From positions 3,596,001 through 3,660,000 of the forward strand of contig CAMGYJ010000003.1 of the NCBI GenBank assembly GCA_946122785.1: DNA of 64,000 bases, written 5' to 3'. The notes below the pieces were generated by a model that saw only the letters and a list, made by a program, of their open reading frames with translations, was not told where the DNA came from and ran no database searches. The translations under genes and the position numbers were made by a program. Shown here one piece after another: positions 1 through 11,559 of this stretch. The number at the start of each line of letters is the position of its first letter. The first letter of the stretch is position 1. This DNA comes from Linum tenue (lineage: Eukaryota; Streptophyta; Magnoliopsida; Malpighiales; Linaceae).

Positions 1-299
1 AGCTGTCACAGGAAAGGCGCGAGTTGGCAGCCATCAGGCTGGCCGCAATGAAAGAGCAGGTAGCCAAGTACCACAACGCGAAGCTGGTTCCACATAAGTT
101 GATCCTTGGAGACCAAGTGCTACGACGGAACTTTCGCCCTGACCCCAAGCACGGGAAGCTCGCCTCAGTATGGGAGGGTCCATACCTAATCCGCGAAGTG
201 ATCGGCGCTAACACATTCAAACTCAGCGAGTTGGGGGGCAGCAAGATACAAAGAACTTGGAACGCGCAAAATCTCAGAAAGTATCACCAGGCAACTTAA
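1..299 (+). CDS. Retrotransposon polyprotein, C-terminal end (integrase C-terminus), partial
   Basis: The frame is open from the window edge and stops at 299. It reads through a basic, alanine-rich stretch into the SH3-like integrase C-terminal motif of Ty3/gypsy pol: LILGDQVLRRNF, then VWEGPYLIREVIGANTFKL, then NAQNLRKYH just before the stop. In this family that region binds DNA during integration of the element's cDNA. The methionine near residue 14 is internal, not a start. No stop or frameshift is seen in the visible 98 codons, so the end of pol may still be intact. The next feature downstream is the repeat array of the element's 3' untranslated region. Confidence 0.88.
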   Translation, partial: LSQERRELAAIRLAAMKEQVAKYHNAKLVPHKLILGDQVLRRNFRPDPKHGKLASVWEGPYLIREVIGANTFKLSELGGSKIQRTWNAQNLRKYHQAT

Positions 300-360
300 T
301 ATGTATCTTACTTGCTATGGCGCTTTGTCGCAAAGGAATAAAAGGTATCCAGTTCATAAA

Positions 361-678
361 GAACAAAACATAGCAATAGTCCAGCACTATTCGCGCCCAT
401 CTAGTTCGTAAAAGAACAAAAAATAGCAATAGTCCAGCACTATTCGCGCCCACCCAGTTCGTAAAAAAACAAAAAATAGCAATAGTCCAGCACTATTCGC
501 GCCCACCCAGTTCATCAAGAACAAAACATAGCAATAGTCCAGCACTATTCGCGCTCATCTAGTTCGTAAAAGAACAAAAAATAGCAATAGTCCAGCACTA
601 TTCGCGCCCATCTAGTTCATAAAGAACAAAACATAGCAATAGTCTTGCACTACTTGCGCCCAGCCAGTTCGAGAGAAC

Positions 679-680
<2 letters not shown>
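361..680 (+). repeat. Tandem repeat array, about 53-bp unit, six copies
   Basis: Units begin with GAACAAAA at about 361, 414, 467, 519, 572 and 624, so the period is 52-53 bp. Each holds AGCAATAGTCCAGCACTATT followed by CGCGCCCA. Copies differ at a few sites, and the last is the most diverged. The array starts 60 bp after the pol stop, where Tat elements are known to carry hypervariable satellites. Confidence 0.92.

Positions 681-681
<1 letters not shown>

Positions 682-714
<33 letters not shown>
682..714. repeat. (AT)n microsatellite
   Basis: Pure AT dinucleotide run of about 33 bp directly after the last unit of the 53-bp array. Confidence 0.95.
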
Positions 715-715
<1 letters not shown>

Positions 716-1800
716 CAATGGTAAGAAGCGTGCGCGAAAGACAAAACGGGAAGGTCCTTTTGGATTAATTAGTGGGGGAGCACAAAGGCGAGCGATGAAC
801 ACAAGCATAACGCCACTAAAAAAAAACAACAACAGAGAAAGATAATCAGCAGAGCAACAACGATAACATGCTAAGCACCCCTACACTTGTCCCGCCTCAT
901 CAGTTTGGGACTGCGCTATAGTAGTCTGGTCCCCATCACCCCTTGTACCTCCAGCACCTTCTTCACCCGCGTCTTCCTCATCCGCGCTCTCTTCCTCCTC
1001 ATTATCTTCCGGCTCCGAATCAGACAAGGACTTCTTCTGGCCAATCCACATTTTGACGTGCTCGACCATCGCGCGAGTGTCCCAGCTGACTCCAGGGTTC
1101 TCGGGTCGCACCTTTTTGCCAATCGCGATCACAGCCTTTGTCATAGCATCCGCCAAAATCTTCCCAAAAGGTGGGGACGATTTGTATTGACGAACTGCCG
1201 TGACCTGGGCTGCGCGAACGGCCTCAGCCTTAGCCACGTTGTGGAGTCGGACCAGATCATCCTTCTCTTTTTGGAAGTCCTCGCGGACCTACCTCAGCTT
1301 CTCTGCATGATCATCTGCCAGCATCCTCTTCTCCTCCGCGAACTGGGCCTATAGCTGCTCCCTGATGGCGTTGCGCTCCTCTGCTCGGACACGCTCCTTC
1401 GCAGCCTCCACACCACTCTCCAGTCTGCTCTGCCACACGCCGAGCTCGGTCAAGGCCTTGTTGGCCCGTTGGTCGCCACTTCCGCGCGACTCTCCGCGCC
1501 GGCGAGTTTGCCTTCCAGCTGAACAATCCTTGACTCCTCTGCCTTCAGTTTCGAGCGGGTGGATGCACGATCCTGCTGAGCCCGAAAAGTTGCCAACAAA
1601 CCCTGTATCGGCAACGCTATATAACTTAGCAAAATTTTCCACAAAACAAGGAAATGCTACGCGCCAAACTGAAATATTCTTACCGCCCAGTGGATTTGAG
1701 CCAGGTCTACAAGCGGATCCGACTTCTCCAGCAAGGGCGAAACGCTAAGCACGGGGCCGACCGCTCGCAGAGCAGCCTGAGCGGTTTGGCTGTTGCACGC

Positions 1801-3127
1801 TGATAGACTAATAATTACACATGTTTTCACCCCATTCTGGAGCCGTTTGAGATGTGGATTCTAGCGTTTTAAGCCGATTTCACGCTAGGTTGTGTGTTTA
1901 TGTCATATTTCAGGTCCCGGCGTTGGAATCGAGGCGGAGAAACGAGTTCTGGGTCGAAAGGAGCGAAGTTGGGACGAAGTGGGCTGCAGGAGGAAAATAC
2001 CCGGTCAGGTGGCCAAATACCCGACCGGGTATTCATCACTTTTGGGCGCCCGAGAAACAGAGAGGGGCCCGGGCAAAACAGCAAAATCCCCGGTCGGGGA
2101 TTATGGAGAGTGACCGGGGATTCTTCCCTTAAGTGAAACGGTGAGCTTTGAAAACCCAATATACCCGACCGGGTATTTCGACCGGGTATCGCGACCAGGC
2201 AGTTGATAAAAGGAAGAAGAAGGCCAACATTGGAGGGTTCCGAGTTTTTGAGAGAGAAAGCGATACCTAGAGAGAGAAAGCGACGAACCAGAGTTCCCAA
2301 GCGCCATAGATCAATCTTCATCACCATTGGAGGCCGGCTTGAGCTTGCAGAAGTGCGATTAAACGTCCAGGAGCAGAAATCCATCTTCACAGTATGATTT
2401 CCGCGTCTGAATTTGCTTTTGCTTTTTTCTCTATGGAGTAGTTTCCCCATTCATCTGGGTATGGGGAACCCTAGATTTGTATGCTAGGTCTGATTGTATG
2501 AACCCAAGTACAGAGTTTGTGAATTGATTATATTCGATTGAGGTTTGAATGATTGAATGACTTGAATCCTGATCAAATTCCTGTTGTTTCTGCTTTGACC
2601 TAGAATGAGAATATCTGCCTAGGTTGATAGAGTACCCTTAATCGAAGGTGGCGAATTGGTGACTTTAGTCGAGGAGCCAATTCGCTATTCAGTACCGAAG
2701 TCAATTCGGTAGTGGAGGTTTGGTTCGCTAGGGCCTCAATCTGTTTACTCCGGTGGAGGTTAGTCGCCCGGTAGAGACTCAGATTGAGAGGGTCTGGAGA
2801 CCTTTAGTCGAGACTTCAGGCTAATTAAGAACCTTCCGCAGTATAACTTTCATGAAAACTGAACTTGGTAAATTGCAATCCGACTTAACTGCAGTCTAGG
2901 GGGATCCATATCCGGGTGACCTCTCTTGACTTGACAACAAACGTTTACTTGCTTAGTGTTTTTGTTTGCTTGAGTTGCACTAAGAGTTCACTGCTAAATA
3001 ACAAGAATTCACCCAGTAGTCATCACATCTAGGACCCGGGTTGACAATAAAACCCAAACCCGCTATACTACGCTTTAGGAAGTGGTTACACTTGGCCATT
3101 TTCTAGAGTGACAGTAGGAGTGAGCCA
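1801..3127 (+). mobile_element. Solo LTR nested in the antisense ORF
   Basis: The 1327-bp segment begins TGATAG and ends GAGCCA. It is flanked by a perfect 5-bp TSD, CACGC, at 1796-1800 and 3128-3132. Removing it and one TSD restores continuity of the antisense reading frame. No PBS, gag or pol is present, so it is a solo LTR left by LTR-LTR recombination. A TATA-like GATAAAAG near 2204 suggests plus orientation. The GC-rich U3-like part carries repeated ACCCGACCGGGT motifs. The lineage is not assigned. Confidence 0.88.
2017..2176. repeat. Repeated near-palindrome in the solo LTR
   Basis: ATACCCGACCGGGTAT occurs at 2017-2032 and 2161-2176. Related half-sites (CCCGGTC, GACCGGG, CCCCGGTCGGGG) lie between and around them. 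The cluster sits upstream of the TATA-like sequence at about 2204, where a U3 enhancer would be expected. The regulatory role is inference. Confidence 0.6.
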
Positions 3128-4940
3128 CACGCCGCGCCAGTGTGAAGCTTCACATCGTGGTATTAGTTAATGCCGGGGGTACCGCCAAACCCGGTCATCT
3201 CGGGAAGCTTCTTTTGCACGGTAGCTCCAGACGAGCTGGGCGCCACCAACCTTTCAGGACGAGGGGAGTTACCCACTCGCGCTTCTGGATCGACAATGAC
3301 CAAAGGCTGTTGTCGTTCCTCCAGCACTGGAGCCTCACGCTCTTGAGACTCGGACACCCGCGCAGCCTTCTTTGGGTTTTCATCGGCCACCGCCCTCTCC
3401 GAGTTCTTCCTCTTCGCGCCGCTGACGGGCGCACTGCTGGGCTGGGTCCGCTCTTTCCTCTTGCTGCTTGTCGTTGGCGCGTTGCTACTCTGCGCACCCT
3501 CCCTCTTCTTCTTCTTCTCCTTGCGCGAAGGTCGGGGAGCCTTCACGACGTCGTCCATCGACATCATGCTCACAAGGTTCGAGAAGTCAACGCCTGCACC
3601 AAAATATCGTAAGAAATCGGTTAAATATGACAGAATACAAAGGGAAAGAAACATAACTAACCATCGGCAAAGAGCTCCTGCAAAACGGCCTCGCGAACAC
3701 CGCCCATGTAAAGATTCATCTTTTGAAGCATGCACGCTTCATATTATTGGTCAAGCCCATCATACGCGCCGAGTTCTGACTCGTACCCGAGCGTGCCACC
3801 CTTCTTCCACATAGTGGGCTCATCCACGTGCTCACTCGCCCACTCCCCCGGCGTCGGCTTAACATAAAAGAAGCGTTCAAACCACGTCTTCTTCAGCTTG
3901 GGAGACCCATACACAAATCCTTCAGGCCTCTTATCGCGCCGCTTTATAGACAGGCAGTCGCTCTTGCTGGTGGGCTCCTTGATCTTGTAAATTTTGCGGA
4001 ACAGCCGGTAAGTAGGCTGGATGTTAAGCCTCTTGCACGCGAGGCGGAGGCAGGAAACATGCATGATGATAGATGGAGAGAGGCGCCCAACCGAGCAGTT
4101 GAGCCGCCTGTATAAGACGCACAACAAAGGGTCGATGGGAAACTTAAAGCCCATCACCCAGTACTCGCTGTATACCCCAAACCACCCTGGGGGGCAGTTA
4201 CCTACCATACTCCGCCGGGAAGGCACCGCGTATTCCCAGTGGGGCGGCAAACCAAGACCGCGCACGATTTCCTCCACATCATCGCACGAGTAGACGGAGG
4301 CGTGGTCAGGTCCCCGCAACAAGTTGTCGTGCGGCGCCGGCTGGTCGCCCCACATCTCCGCCCAATCAAGGACGGTGTAAACCGCGCCTACACAACGAGG
4401 GCCGAGGCGGCTCATCGCCTCGGTTATGCGCGCCACATCAACGGGCTCTGCGAAAATGGGCTCCGACTGAGTCTCGGAGTCCTCGCGCTCGGCGGCATCC
4501 GCGATCCCAGCACCATCCGCAACCCGAGACCCACCGGCACGGTCGCGGCGGATTATTAAAACGCCCCTCGGCCGTGTGCTCGGTCGTTCGCTCCCAGACA
4601 TAACATCGTCCTCGTCTGGGGCTCCGAGAACGAAGTCGGAATCCGAATCGACCCCATCGAACGACGCGCTACCAGTCATTCTCGCCGCCGGAATTCGCCA
4701 ATTCCAGCGACGCATCAGAAGAAACATGCGAAAGGGGGGAGAGATTACCTTCTTCGTCTTGTACGACCTCGATCTCGTCGATGTTGGTGTTGGTGTTGTC
4801 CATAATAGCAATTTGAAGTATGAGCAACAGCGACAGAAGAAATAAGGTTGTAGAAGAAGGAGAGAAATCTCAACGGCGAACCAGAGAAAGATATAACAGG
4901 GAAAGCTCGGAGGAAGCAGAATAAAGCAGAATGAATCCCA

Positions 4941-4977
4941 CCTCCAACAACGGACTAGTACTTATAGTTGTTGGAGG
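4941..4977 (-). promoter_or_regulatory. Hairpin holding a TATA-like box upstream of the antisense ORF
   Basis: CCTCCAACAAC (4941-4951) and GTTGTTGGAGG (4967-4977) form an 11-bp perfect inverted repeat. The loop contains, on the minus strand, TATAAG (4966-4961). It lies 160-280 bp upstream of the two candidate antisense starts, so it could be that gene's core promoter. The structure is seen; the promoter role is inferred. Confidence 0.45.
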
Positions 4978-5560
4978 TAAGTCAAAAGGTTAAAGTTGCC
5001 TCGACAACCGCAACCGTCAGACGTTTCAAATTTCAAAAACCGCCCGCCCAAATCGACAAATCAGGAGAAGACACGTAGACACCTATACACCTATAGGGGG
5101 TAGCTACTAGCCGCTGACATAACAAGTTCCGCACAACGCCTGGAGGGTATGACACACCCGCGAAGAAAGAAAAAAGCTCGCAGAAATCAAATCTAACAAC
5201 CAAGGAGTCGCGCGCAGCTATCCAACAAACTTAAGTCCGCGCAAACTTAAGTCCGCGCAACGCGCCAAGAAAGATATCACAAGGATCACGCACATACGCA
5301 TCAAGAGAGCGCACTCGACAGGCGCAAGTTGAAGGCGCAAACTCAAATAAAATCCAGATCCCGAGAGTCGCGCGCGGTCGTTCAAGTAACTACCAACGAA
5401 TCTCCTGAAATCGCGCGTACGCGAGATGACAAGGCGCGCCAGAAGAGCAACCACAACCCCGGGTGTCACGCCCAATCAAATCGCGCAGTCAAAAATTATC
5501 ACGCAAGTCCGAGTCAATCAAGCGGAGACCTAAACAGGGGGTATTCACAGAACACCCCCT

Positions 5561-5570
5561 GATGGGGGGC
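5561..5570 (+). other. Polypurine tract of the retrotransposon
   Basis: GATGGGGGGC lies immediately before the TGTTGG that opens the 3' LTR. This is the usual plus-strand primer position for an LTR element. Confidence 0.7.
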
Positions 5571-5573
5571 AAT

Positions 5574-6128
5574 TGTTGGGCATGTGACTCGGACCTATCC
5601 GCGCTGGGGAAACGCGCTGACACAAGCCCAGATGCCGCCAGACCCGCTAGTGCGCGACGCGATCAAAGGCCCCCAGTACGACTTGGCGCGAAGACCTTGA
5701 GCGCGGCACAGGCTACGCGCGAGTAGAAAGAACCAAGCGAGGACTAGACCACAGAGCCGCAGAAAGCCCCATCGCGTTTCCCGAGGGATAGTCACATCAG
5801 GGTCCTAGATATGGTCGTAGGTACACCTCTGACATGTCCTAGGTAGAGGCATGACCTAAGTAGAGGCATGGCCTAAATCCCTGACATGTCAGTGGTCATG
5901 TCATTGTCATTGTACCATCATGTAACTCAACCACTCACCCCACCACCTTGTAGCCTATAAATACGGCATTTACTCCGGTGGGTGAGGGGATGGCATTTTT
6001 CACTCTCTCATTCTACAACAAAGAACTTTCTCTCTCTAAAAGCTCTGGTGTCTAAACCTTTCTATTGTTTACTCTTCTCACCCTTCTTTCTCACGAGTCT
6101 ACCTCCTACCCTCAGTTGGACTCAAACA
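5574..6128 (+). mobile_element. 3' LTR of the Tat-type element
   Basis: It starts TGTTGGGC directly after the polypurine tract. A TATA box (CTATAAATA, about 5955-5963) and a CT-rich leader follow. The right edge is read as CTCAAACA at 6128, giving TGTT/AACA ends. An alternative edge ends TTGGCA at 6140. The 5' LTR is outside the window, so the edge is not proven. Confidence 0.7.
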
Positions 6129-6140
6129 AGGTTGTTGGCA

Positions 6141-8099
6141 TTGTAATGGATTTCTTTTTTAGTTGCGGAAACAAAATAAGGGTCAAGATCGGTGTTTACA
6201 AAATAGTATCGTATCGACAGTTTGCTCGTAAAAAACATATCGATCGAATTTCAAAATTTTAAACAGTAAGAAATGATTGTATTATGATTAAATTATGGTT
6301 TCAACACAAATAATTTCATCACTGACTTTTTTTATACAAATTCTTGTACAATTTTACAATCTTTGCTCAAGACTCGAGAGCCATCCTCCCAAAAAGAAAA
6401 CAAAATGCCAAATAAATAAACGATAAATTAAAATAAAAATGTAAAATGCAAACAATTTACAAGAGGAGAAGAGAAGAGAGAGAGGAGTCAAGTCGTGTTT
6501 TGGCCTTTGGGAAATTCGACTCTGCCATTTCTTTTTCTAGAAGGCCACAAAAGAAAGAAGGAAAGCAGGTTTGAACGTTACCTTGGTCAAGCAAGATGGG
6601 CTTTTGCTGTAGTTTGTCGGGTTGTAGTGGAGGCAACCACTCATTGTAAATTGGGGAGAACGGTTTCTCCAAACCCAGGTAAAGCCTATCAGGAAGGCTT
6701 TTGCATGTTTTTTACACTTTGTCATAATAAATTTAGGAACTTATCCTCAATGATTTACTTGGAGAGATGCCCGTTTTCAAGTTGTGTCTTCTGCGAGATA
6801 ATAGGAATCGCTATCGTTTGTTTGTTCTTTCGTTTAAATTCTTTGATGTTTTCTACTTCTACGAAAATGAAGCGGATGCTGAACTCTGGTGATTGTTATA
6901 AAATCTCTCTAATCATAGCTCCTTTAATGGTTTACTCACTCTAGTGAGATCAATTAGGCTTGTTACAACGTAGCTTAATCGGATTACCGCCGTGATCTTC
7001 TTCTATCCTCCGTTCCTCGACTAGTATTGTCATCCCATCCATCCCACGGTCAGGAATATTTGTCAGCTAACTAGCACATGGTGCAATAGTATCCATCTTT
7101 CCAAACTTCCCGCTACCATAATGGCCTTGTTGGTTCAATAAAAGGAATTGGAAGTCTAGTTAGGCATGCTTTACCACTTAAGCATGTAGGGCCTGTAAAT
7201 ATGCAGACATTGAACGACAAACAGGCACCGGTTGTTTGCCCTAAAGATGGAAGCTTCTAAGAAATTGGTAATTACTAGCTAGTAGAAGAGAATTCGGCAG
7301 GCAGTATATCTTTTGTTGTTTGAGAGCCATGCTTTATAAACCGTATCCTAATATATTTGGTTGGGTCGGGAATATCCAAATACTAGATCCAATTCAGCAG
7401 ATAGTTTTAGCGTCATGAAATGATTGAGCTACCGTTAAACTATAATTTTAGTACAAAATGTTATATCAAAGACTTTTCCGTTCCTATATAGTGTGGTATG
7501 GTATCCCATACGATTTCATAATCTTTCGTTAAAAGTGAAAATATTGATTGGTCTAATATTATTTAACTTAGTATTTATTTTTGGGGCTTATAGTATACAA
7601 TTTTCTTCACCACGTGTAGAGGAGAGTGTGGCCATGTGGTAAGGTGGAAATGGGATCGATGCTTCCTTCCCTTGAATTGTCCCTTCAGCTAACTACCTGT
7701 TAACATTTTCATGAAATGAATATTTAAGTTTGTGGCTTGGGTGGCTTCCTTCAATTATTGTGTTTTATTGGATATGAAGTTTATAAACTTGAATATCATA
7801 ACAAAGGAGAGACTAGAACGTGGTTGACCTACCCAATATTTGGGGGGATCCAACCACTTGCCCATCTCCACCTGGAAGCTATCATCACTATATCCAAATG
7901 GAAGCTTGGGGAAAAAGAAAAAGATTTTGAGACTAATTTCATGGTTCCATATTGGTATTATACTATATCGTTATATTCTTTATTAGGCTTGTAGGAGTTA
8001 GCCAGGTGTTTTCCATATTAGTGGTTGAGGTGTTATAGAATCTATCATTATACTCCATATAAACTCTATGTGGTTTCAGTAATAAGATACAACAGTTTC
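6141..8099. other. Gene-poor AT-rich stretch, nothing recognised
   Basis: The open frames here (for example 6495-6944) show no recognisable domain and no supporting exon structure. The sequence looks like decayed intergenic DNA. Confidence 0.5.
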
Positions 8100-8410
8100 C
8101 TTCGTATTATGATTTATCAACATGGTATCAGAGCTTTTTGTAACCGAGAGGTCTTCTGTTCGAATCATGAAGGACTCATTTGTTAAGCACATGGTATTAA
8201 AGATATGTGTAAACTTCAAGCACATATAAGGTGGCATTCGTTTGAGGGAGTGTGTTAGTAAGTGGTATATGATCCATAACCGAACCTCTCCCCAACTACT
8301 AGACTTATTGGGACCAACTATTTCTTGACATATAAAAGGTTAACTGTAAAACCTCTCTTCATAAGCGTTAATAATGGAACAAACAATTTCTTGACATGAT
8401 ATCAGAGCAT
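8100..8410 (+). mobile_element. TRIM-like retroelement remnant
   Basis: TTATCAACA followed by TGGTATCAGAGC looks like an LTR end joined to an initiator-tRNA-Met primer binding site. About 130 bp later a purine-rich GAGGGAGTG precedes TGTTAGTAAGTGGTATATGA, which looks like the start of a 3' LTR. A second degenerate copy of the same arrangement is at 53490-53690. No coding capacity is present. The call as a terminal-repeat retrotransposon in miniature is inference. Confidence 0.5.
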
Positions 8411-9287
8411 GTAATGACCAAAAGGTCTTGTGTTCGGAATCTTGTGACCCGTAACTGGTTTAACCACAAGGTTTGCAGAGCCCTTGCAAATTTTAAACTA
8501 CGGAGTAGCTTTCAATTGAAAGGACGTAGAAGACAATAATATAAGATCAATTTCATTATATCACCCAACAAGACGAGTTATTATCTGGTTATATAATTTA
8601 GAATTGACATGTGTGGCCAGGGAGTGACCATCAACAAAAGCAAATAATGAAAGATGGGGGCATGCAGACAAGAATCCAGAAAATCAGAATGGGCAACTGC
8701 TGGGAGGATTTCTTGTTACATATAGATCACATAACTACTTCTGCAACGCATTTCATAACGTGATGGAATTATATATGAGCCAACTACTACCCTCATCATC
8801 ACACATTATTTTTTTTTTATCCCATATAGATAATTTCCTCACCATTCACGAAACATCGTCTTCTTTTTATCTTCTCAATTTGTGGGCATCGATTGGCCAT
8901 ATCGCTAGCTACTTTGTGTTTCTGTGTGATTGGATAAGGCAGTTGGGCGCATTTTGAAGTGGTTTGAATCATAACAGATTTGGCATGGCGACATATATGT
9001 CTTGGGACAATATTATGTGTGATGGTTTGTCTGTCCATCAAAATCCACATCAATATCGTTTATAAAACTTGTCAAAAAAAAAAACAAAATATCGTTATAA
9101 AAGTTGCTTCAGGTTAGAAACGCGTATTACGAAGCACTACTCGATTATCTCTTATTTGTAATTAAAACGTGAAATAATTGACCCATTAAGATTATCACGA
9201 GTATAAAAGATAGCTACCCTCATCATGTCCACCCACGAGCAAGGAAAAGACTTGTTGGAGGGGTGCGTCGATTCTAAAGCAACTTTC
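8411..9287. other. AT-rich intergenic stretch, nothing recognised
   Basis: No gene, TIR pair or RNA gene could be supported. It ends at the TSD of the solo LTR that follows. Confidence 0.5.
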
Positions 9288-10353
9288 ATATCTGTTTCGT
9301 TGGCGAAACTCGTGTGTTAACTGCGCACGGTTTTCAAGAAAAACACAAAACACACGTCAATCACAACCGTCAAATATCCGCCGCCGGTGTCGGCGCCATT
9401 GATTTGATCGATTAAAATAGAAACGAAGACGATCGTCAAATGGCCGCCGCCGGTGTCGGCGTCGTTGATTTGATCGATACACCTTTGACTTCTAATCAAA
9501 CAACTGTTATTCGGTTCAACACCTCTCCAAACTACGTTCGAACGAGGGTGTTCGAATAAACAGAAAATCGAACCAGGAGTGTCCTAAGTTACGTTACCTC
9601 TACTCCTATGGAGGTTCCTCTGGAGAGCTCCGCGACTACGACTACAAGCTACGATCTACGACTCTGCAAAGGAGTTCTTTGACAGAGCGGTTCTACGAAA
9701 CTAGAGAGAAAAAAGATAATTCTGCAATGGTGCAGTTGTGATTTGATTTTGTCGTCCCGAACTTCTCTCTCTTCCCAATCTTTATACTTCGCGCTTCTTC
9801 TCGTCGCCGTAACTGCCTTCGCGCCTTTGTCGCCCACGTCTTCACTCCTGTCAACCGTGCAGGTAACTTCCTCCTTGTTGCGTAACTCCCACGAGTGCGA
9901 AACCGTTTTGCTGAGCAGCAACTCGACAAAACGACATTGAGCCACCCTTGTAATTATCCACCCGGGTTCGATAATCCACCCCCAACTCCTCAAGCCAAAC
10001 TACATTCATCCTTGTTCGTAATACGGCGGCGTATCATAAACAACACCGCTTCACTTCTAAAATCTGAGCATGAGAGTCTCTTGTCTCGACAACGTCGTCG
10101 TTGTGGGGAATAAATTTCCCAGCGATCTCAACCCTAGCAACGTTGTTCTCCACTAAACAACGTCGTTTCTCGTCCAATCAGGAACGTTGGATTTGCGGCA
10201 TTGTCAAATACATAACGACACAAGTAATGTTGCTCCCTTGTCCGAATCACGACATTATTTAGCTAGGACTTCAACAATGCTTGATCACTAGCCTGCTTGT
10301 CATAGAATTGAAACAATGCCGCTTCTTGACATCATTGAACTCACTGCTTTGCT

Positions 10354-11328
10354 TAGGGCTGGGAAAACGGTTGGCGGTTTGCGGTTAAACCGACAACCGC
10401 ACCGAAACCTCGCGGTTATTGGTTAACCGCAAACCGCATATTTGGCCTATTTTGCGGTCGCGGTTGGAGATATGGCCTGTTTTGCGGTTTGCGGTTTAAC
10501 CGCAACCGAAACCGCAAATCCATATAACCGCAAAGCTAACCGCGAAACCAAACCCAGCCCATAATTCACCCCCAGCCCAGCCCATAATTGACCCCAGCCC
10601 AGCCTGGCCAGCAGGCAGCAGCCCAAACCCCCAACCCCCAAACCCGACCCGGCCCTCCCCACTTCTCCCTGCCGACGCCGTCGTTTAAGAAAAATCTAAA
10701 CCCTTCGTTTAACAATAATTCGTTTCGTCCCTTCCTCCCAGTTCCCACGGGAAACTGAATTATTGAAGTCTGAAAACCCTTCGGAGAATCAGAGTTTCGA
10801 CTTTCGACCCTTCATCTTCCTTCTTCCCGCTGCGCCTTTGCCATCCGGTCGCCGCCGTCCCTGGACGTCCGGCGTTCACCTGCGACGGTGGGTGAGCTGG
10901 CCCTGGCCGTCCGCCATCCGTCTTCACTCTTCGACTTCAACTCTTCAAGTACTAATAATCAAGCCCCTGCCCTGCGCCCCTGCCCGAGAAAAATACAGAA
11001 ACAGAGCATATTTGCAGTCATCGCCACCAGAGCATAGCGTCGCTGCGTCCCTCTCCCTCCATCGTCCCGCCCTCTATTCGTCTTCCTCTTCCTCTAGTTC
11101 GCGGTTAATTGTCGGTTAGAGTGCTAACTGCGGTTTCATATGGTGTTTCGGTTGTTGCGGTTTTCACAACCATAAACCGCGGTTCACCGCTAACCGCGTT
11201 TTGCGGTTTTTGGTTAACCGCTAACCGTTGCGGTCACGGTCGCGGTTGGCCAATATAGGTGTTTTGCGGTTGCAGTTAACCGCAAATTGCGGTGCAGTTA
11301 ACCGCAACCGCACCGTTTCCCACCCCTA
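10354..11328. mobile_element. Non-autonomous hAT-like element, private to copy 1
   Basis: The ends are TAGGGCTGGGAAAACGGT and (reverse complement of the right end) TAGGGGTGGGAAACGGTG. A perfect 8-bp TSD, GCTTTGCT, is at 10346-10353 and 11329-11336. Copy 2 of the duplication has a single GCTTTGCT at 19940-19947, the empty site. Subterminal DNA is full of GCGGTTAACCGC-like motifs. The GC-rich core (about 10600-11110) resembles a plant 5' UTR or first exon and may be captured, but I recognise no protein in it. Confidence 0.92.
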
Positions 11329-11559
11329 GCTTTGCTTCACAAACGACTAGCTCCGTGATCAACCATGTTCAAACACGGCCTGACCTTAATCAATCTAGGT
11401 TAGAGCAAGCAATGTTGTTACTTACCAGGTCGCACTTGCAGCAACATTTGATTCCCGATCCCGTTGAGCTTGCGGTCTTGCGGCATGAATAGTCTTGATT
11501 CTGTGGTGTTCTCGAGTCTCTGAGCATTGGACCCAACTCCTCGATGTGGGATTCGCAAC

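Larger units (their letters stand above)
881..4682 (-). pseudogene. Antisense ORF of the Tat element (Transposase_28 type), disrupted by a solo LTR
   Basis: The gene reads right to left. The N-terminal part (about 4682-3133) begins MTGSASFDG, is acidic, then holds a conserved core with FPIDPLLCVLYRRLN and GRLSPS. I recognise this as the 'putative gypsy type transposon' (Transposase_28) family. A KR-rich basic tract follows. Continuation past the solo LTR gives an alanine- and glutamate-rich coiled coil (about 1796-1250) and an acidic tail ending at 881. Two likely GT-AG introns are visible on the minus strand (about 3660-3594 and 1684-1596). Damage includes an in-frame TAA near 3762, two more stops and a frameshift between about 1450 and 1270, and the solo LTR at 1801-3127. 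The function of these antisense proteins is unknown. An earlier ATG at 4802 is in another frame and would need a further intron. Confidence 0.72.
1..6128 (+). mobile_element. Tat-type Ty3/gypsy LTR retrotransposon, 3' part
   Basis: In order on the plus strand I see the end of pol (to 299), a tandem-repeat array (361-680), a long antisense gene (881-4682), a polypurine tract (5561-5570) and a 3' LTR (5574-6128). Tandem repeats in the 3' untranslated region and an extra antisense ORF between pol and the 3' LTR are known for plant Tat/Ogre/Retand-lineage elements, so the lineage call is inference from architecture. The 5' LTR, gag and most of pol lie outside the window, so the TSD cannot be checked. 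A separate solo LTR is nested at 1801-3127. Confidence 0.8.

Noticed and set aside
361..680. CRISPR-like array
   Set aside because: The repeats are contiguous with no unique spacers, and the context is a plant retrotransposon.
6120..6145. 3' LTR ending at 6140 (TTGGCA)
   Set aside because: It is possible, but TGTT/AACA symmetry favours 6128. It is kept as an alternative because the 5' LTR is not visible.
6495..6944. 149-codon open frame as a gene
   Set aside because: No recognisable domain, no splice or promoter context, and composition like translated AT-rich intergenic DNA.
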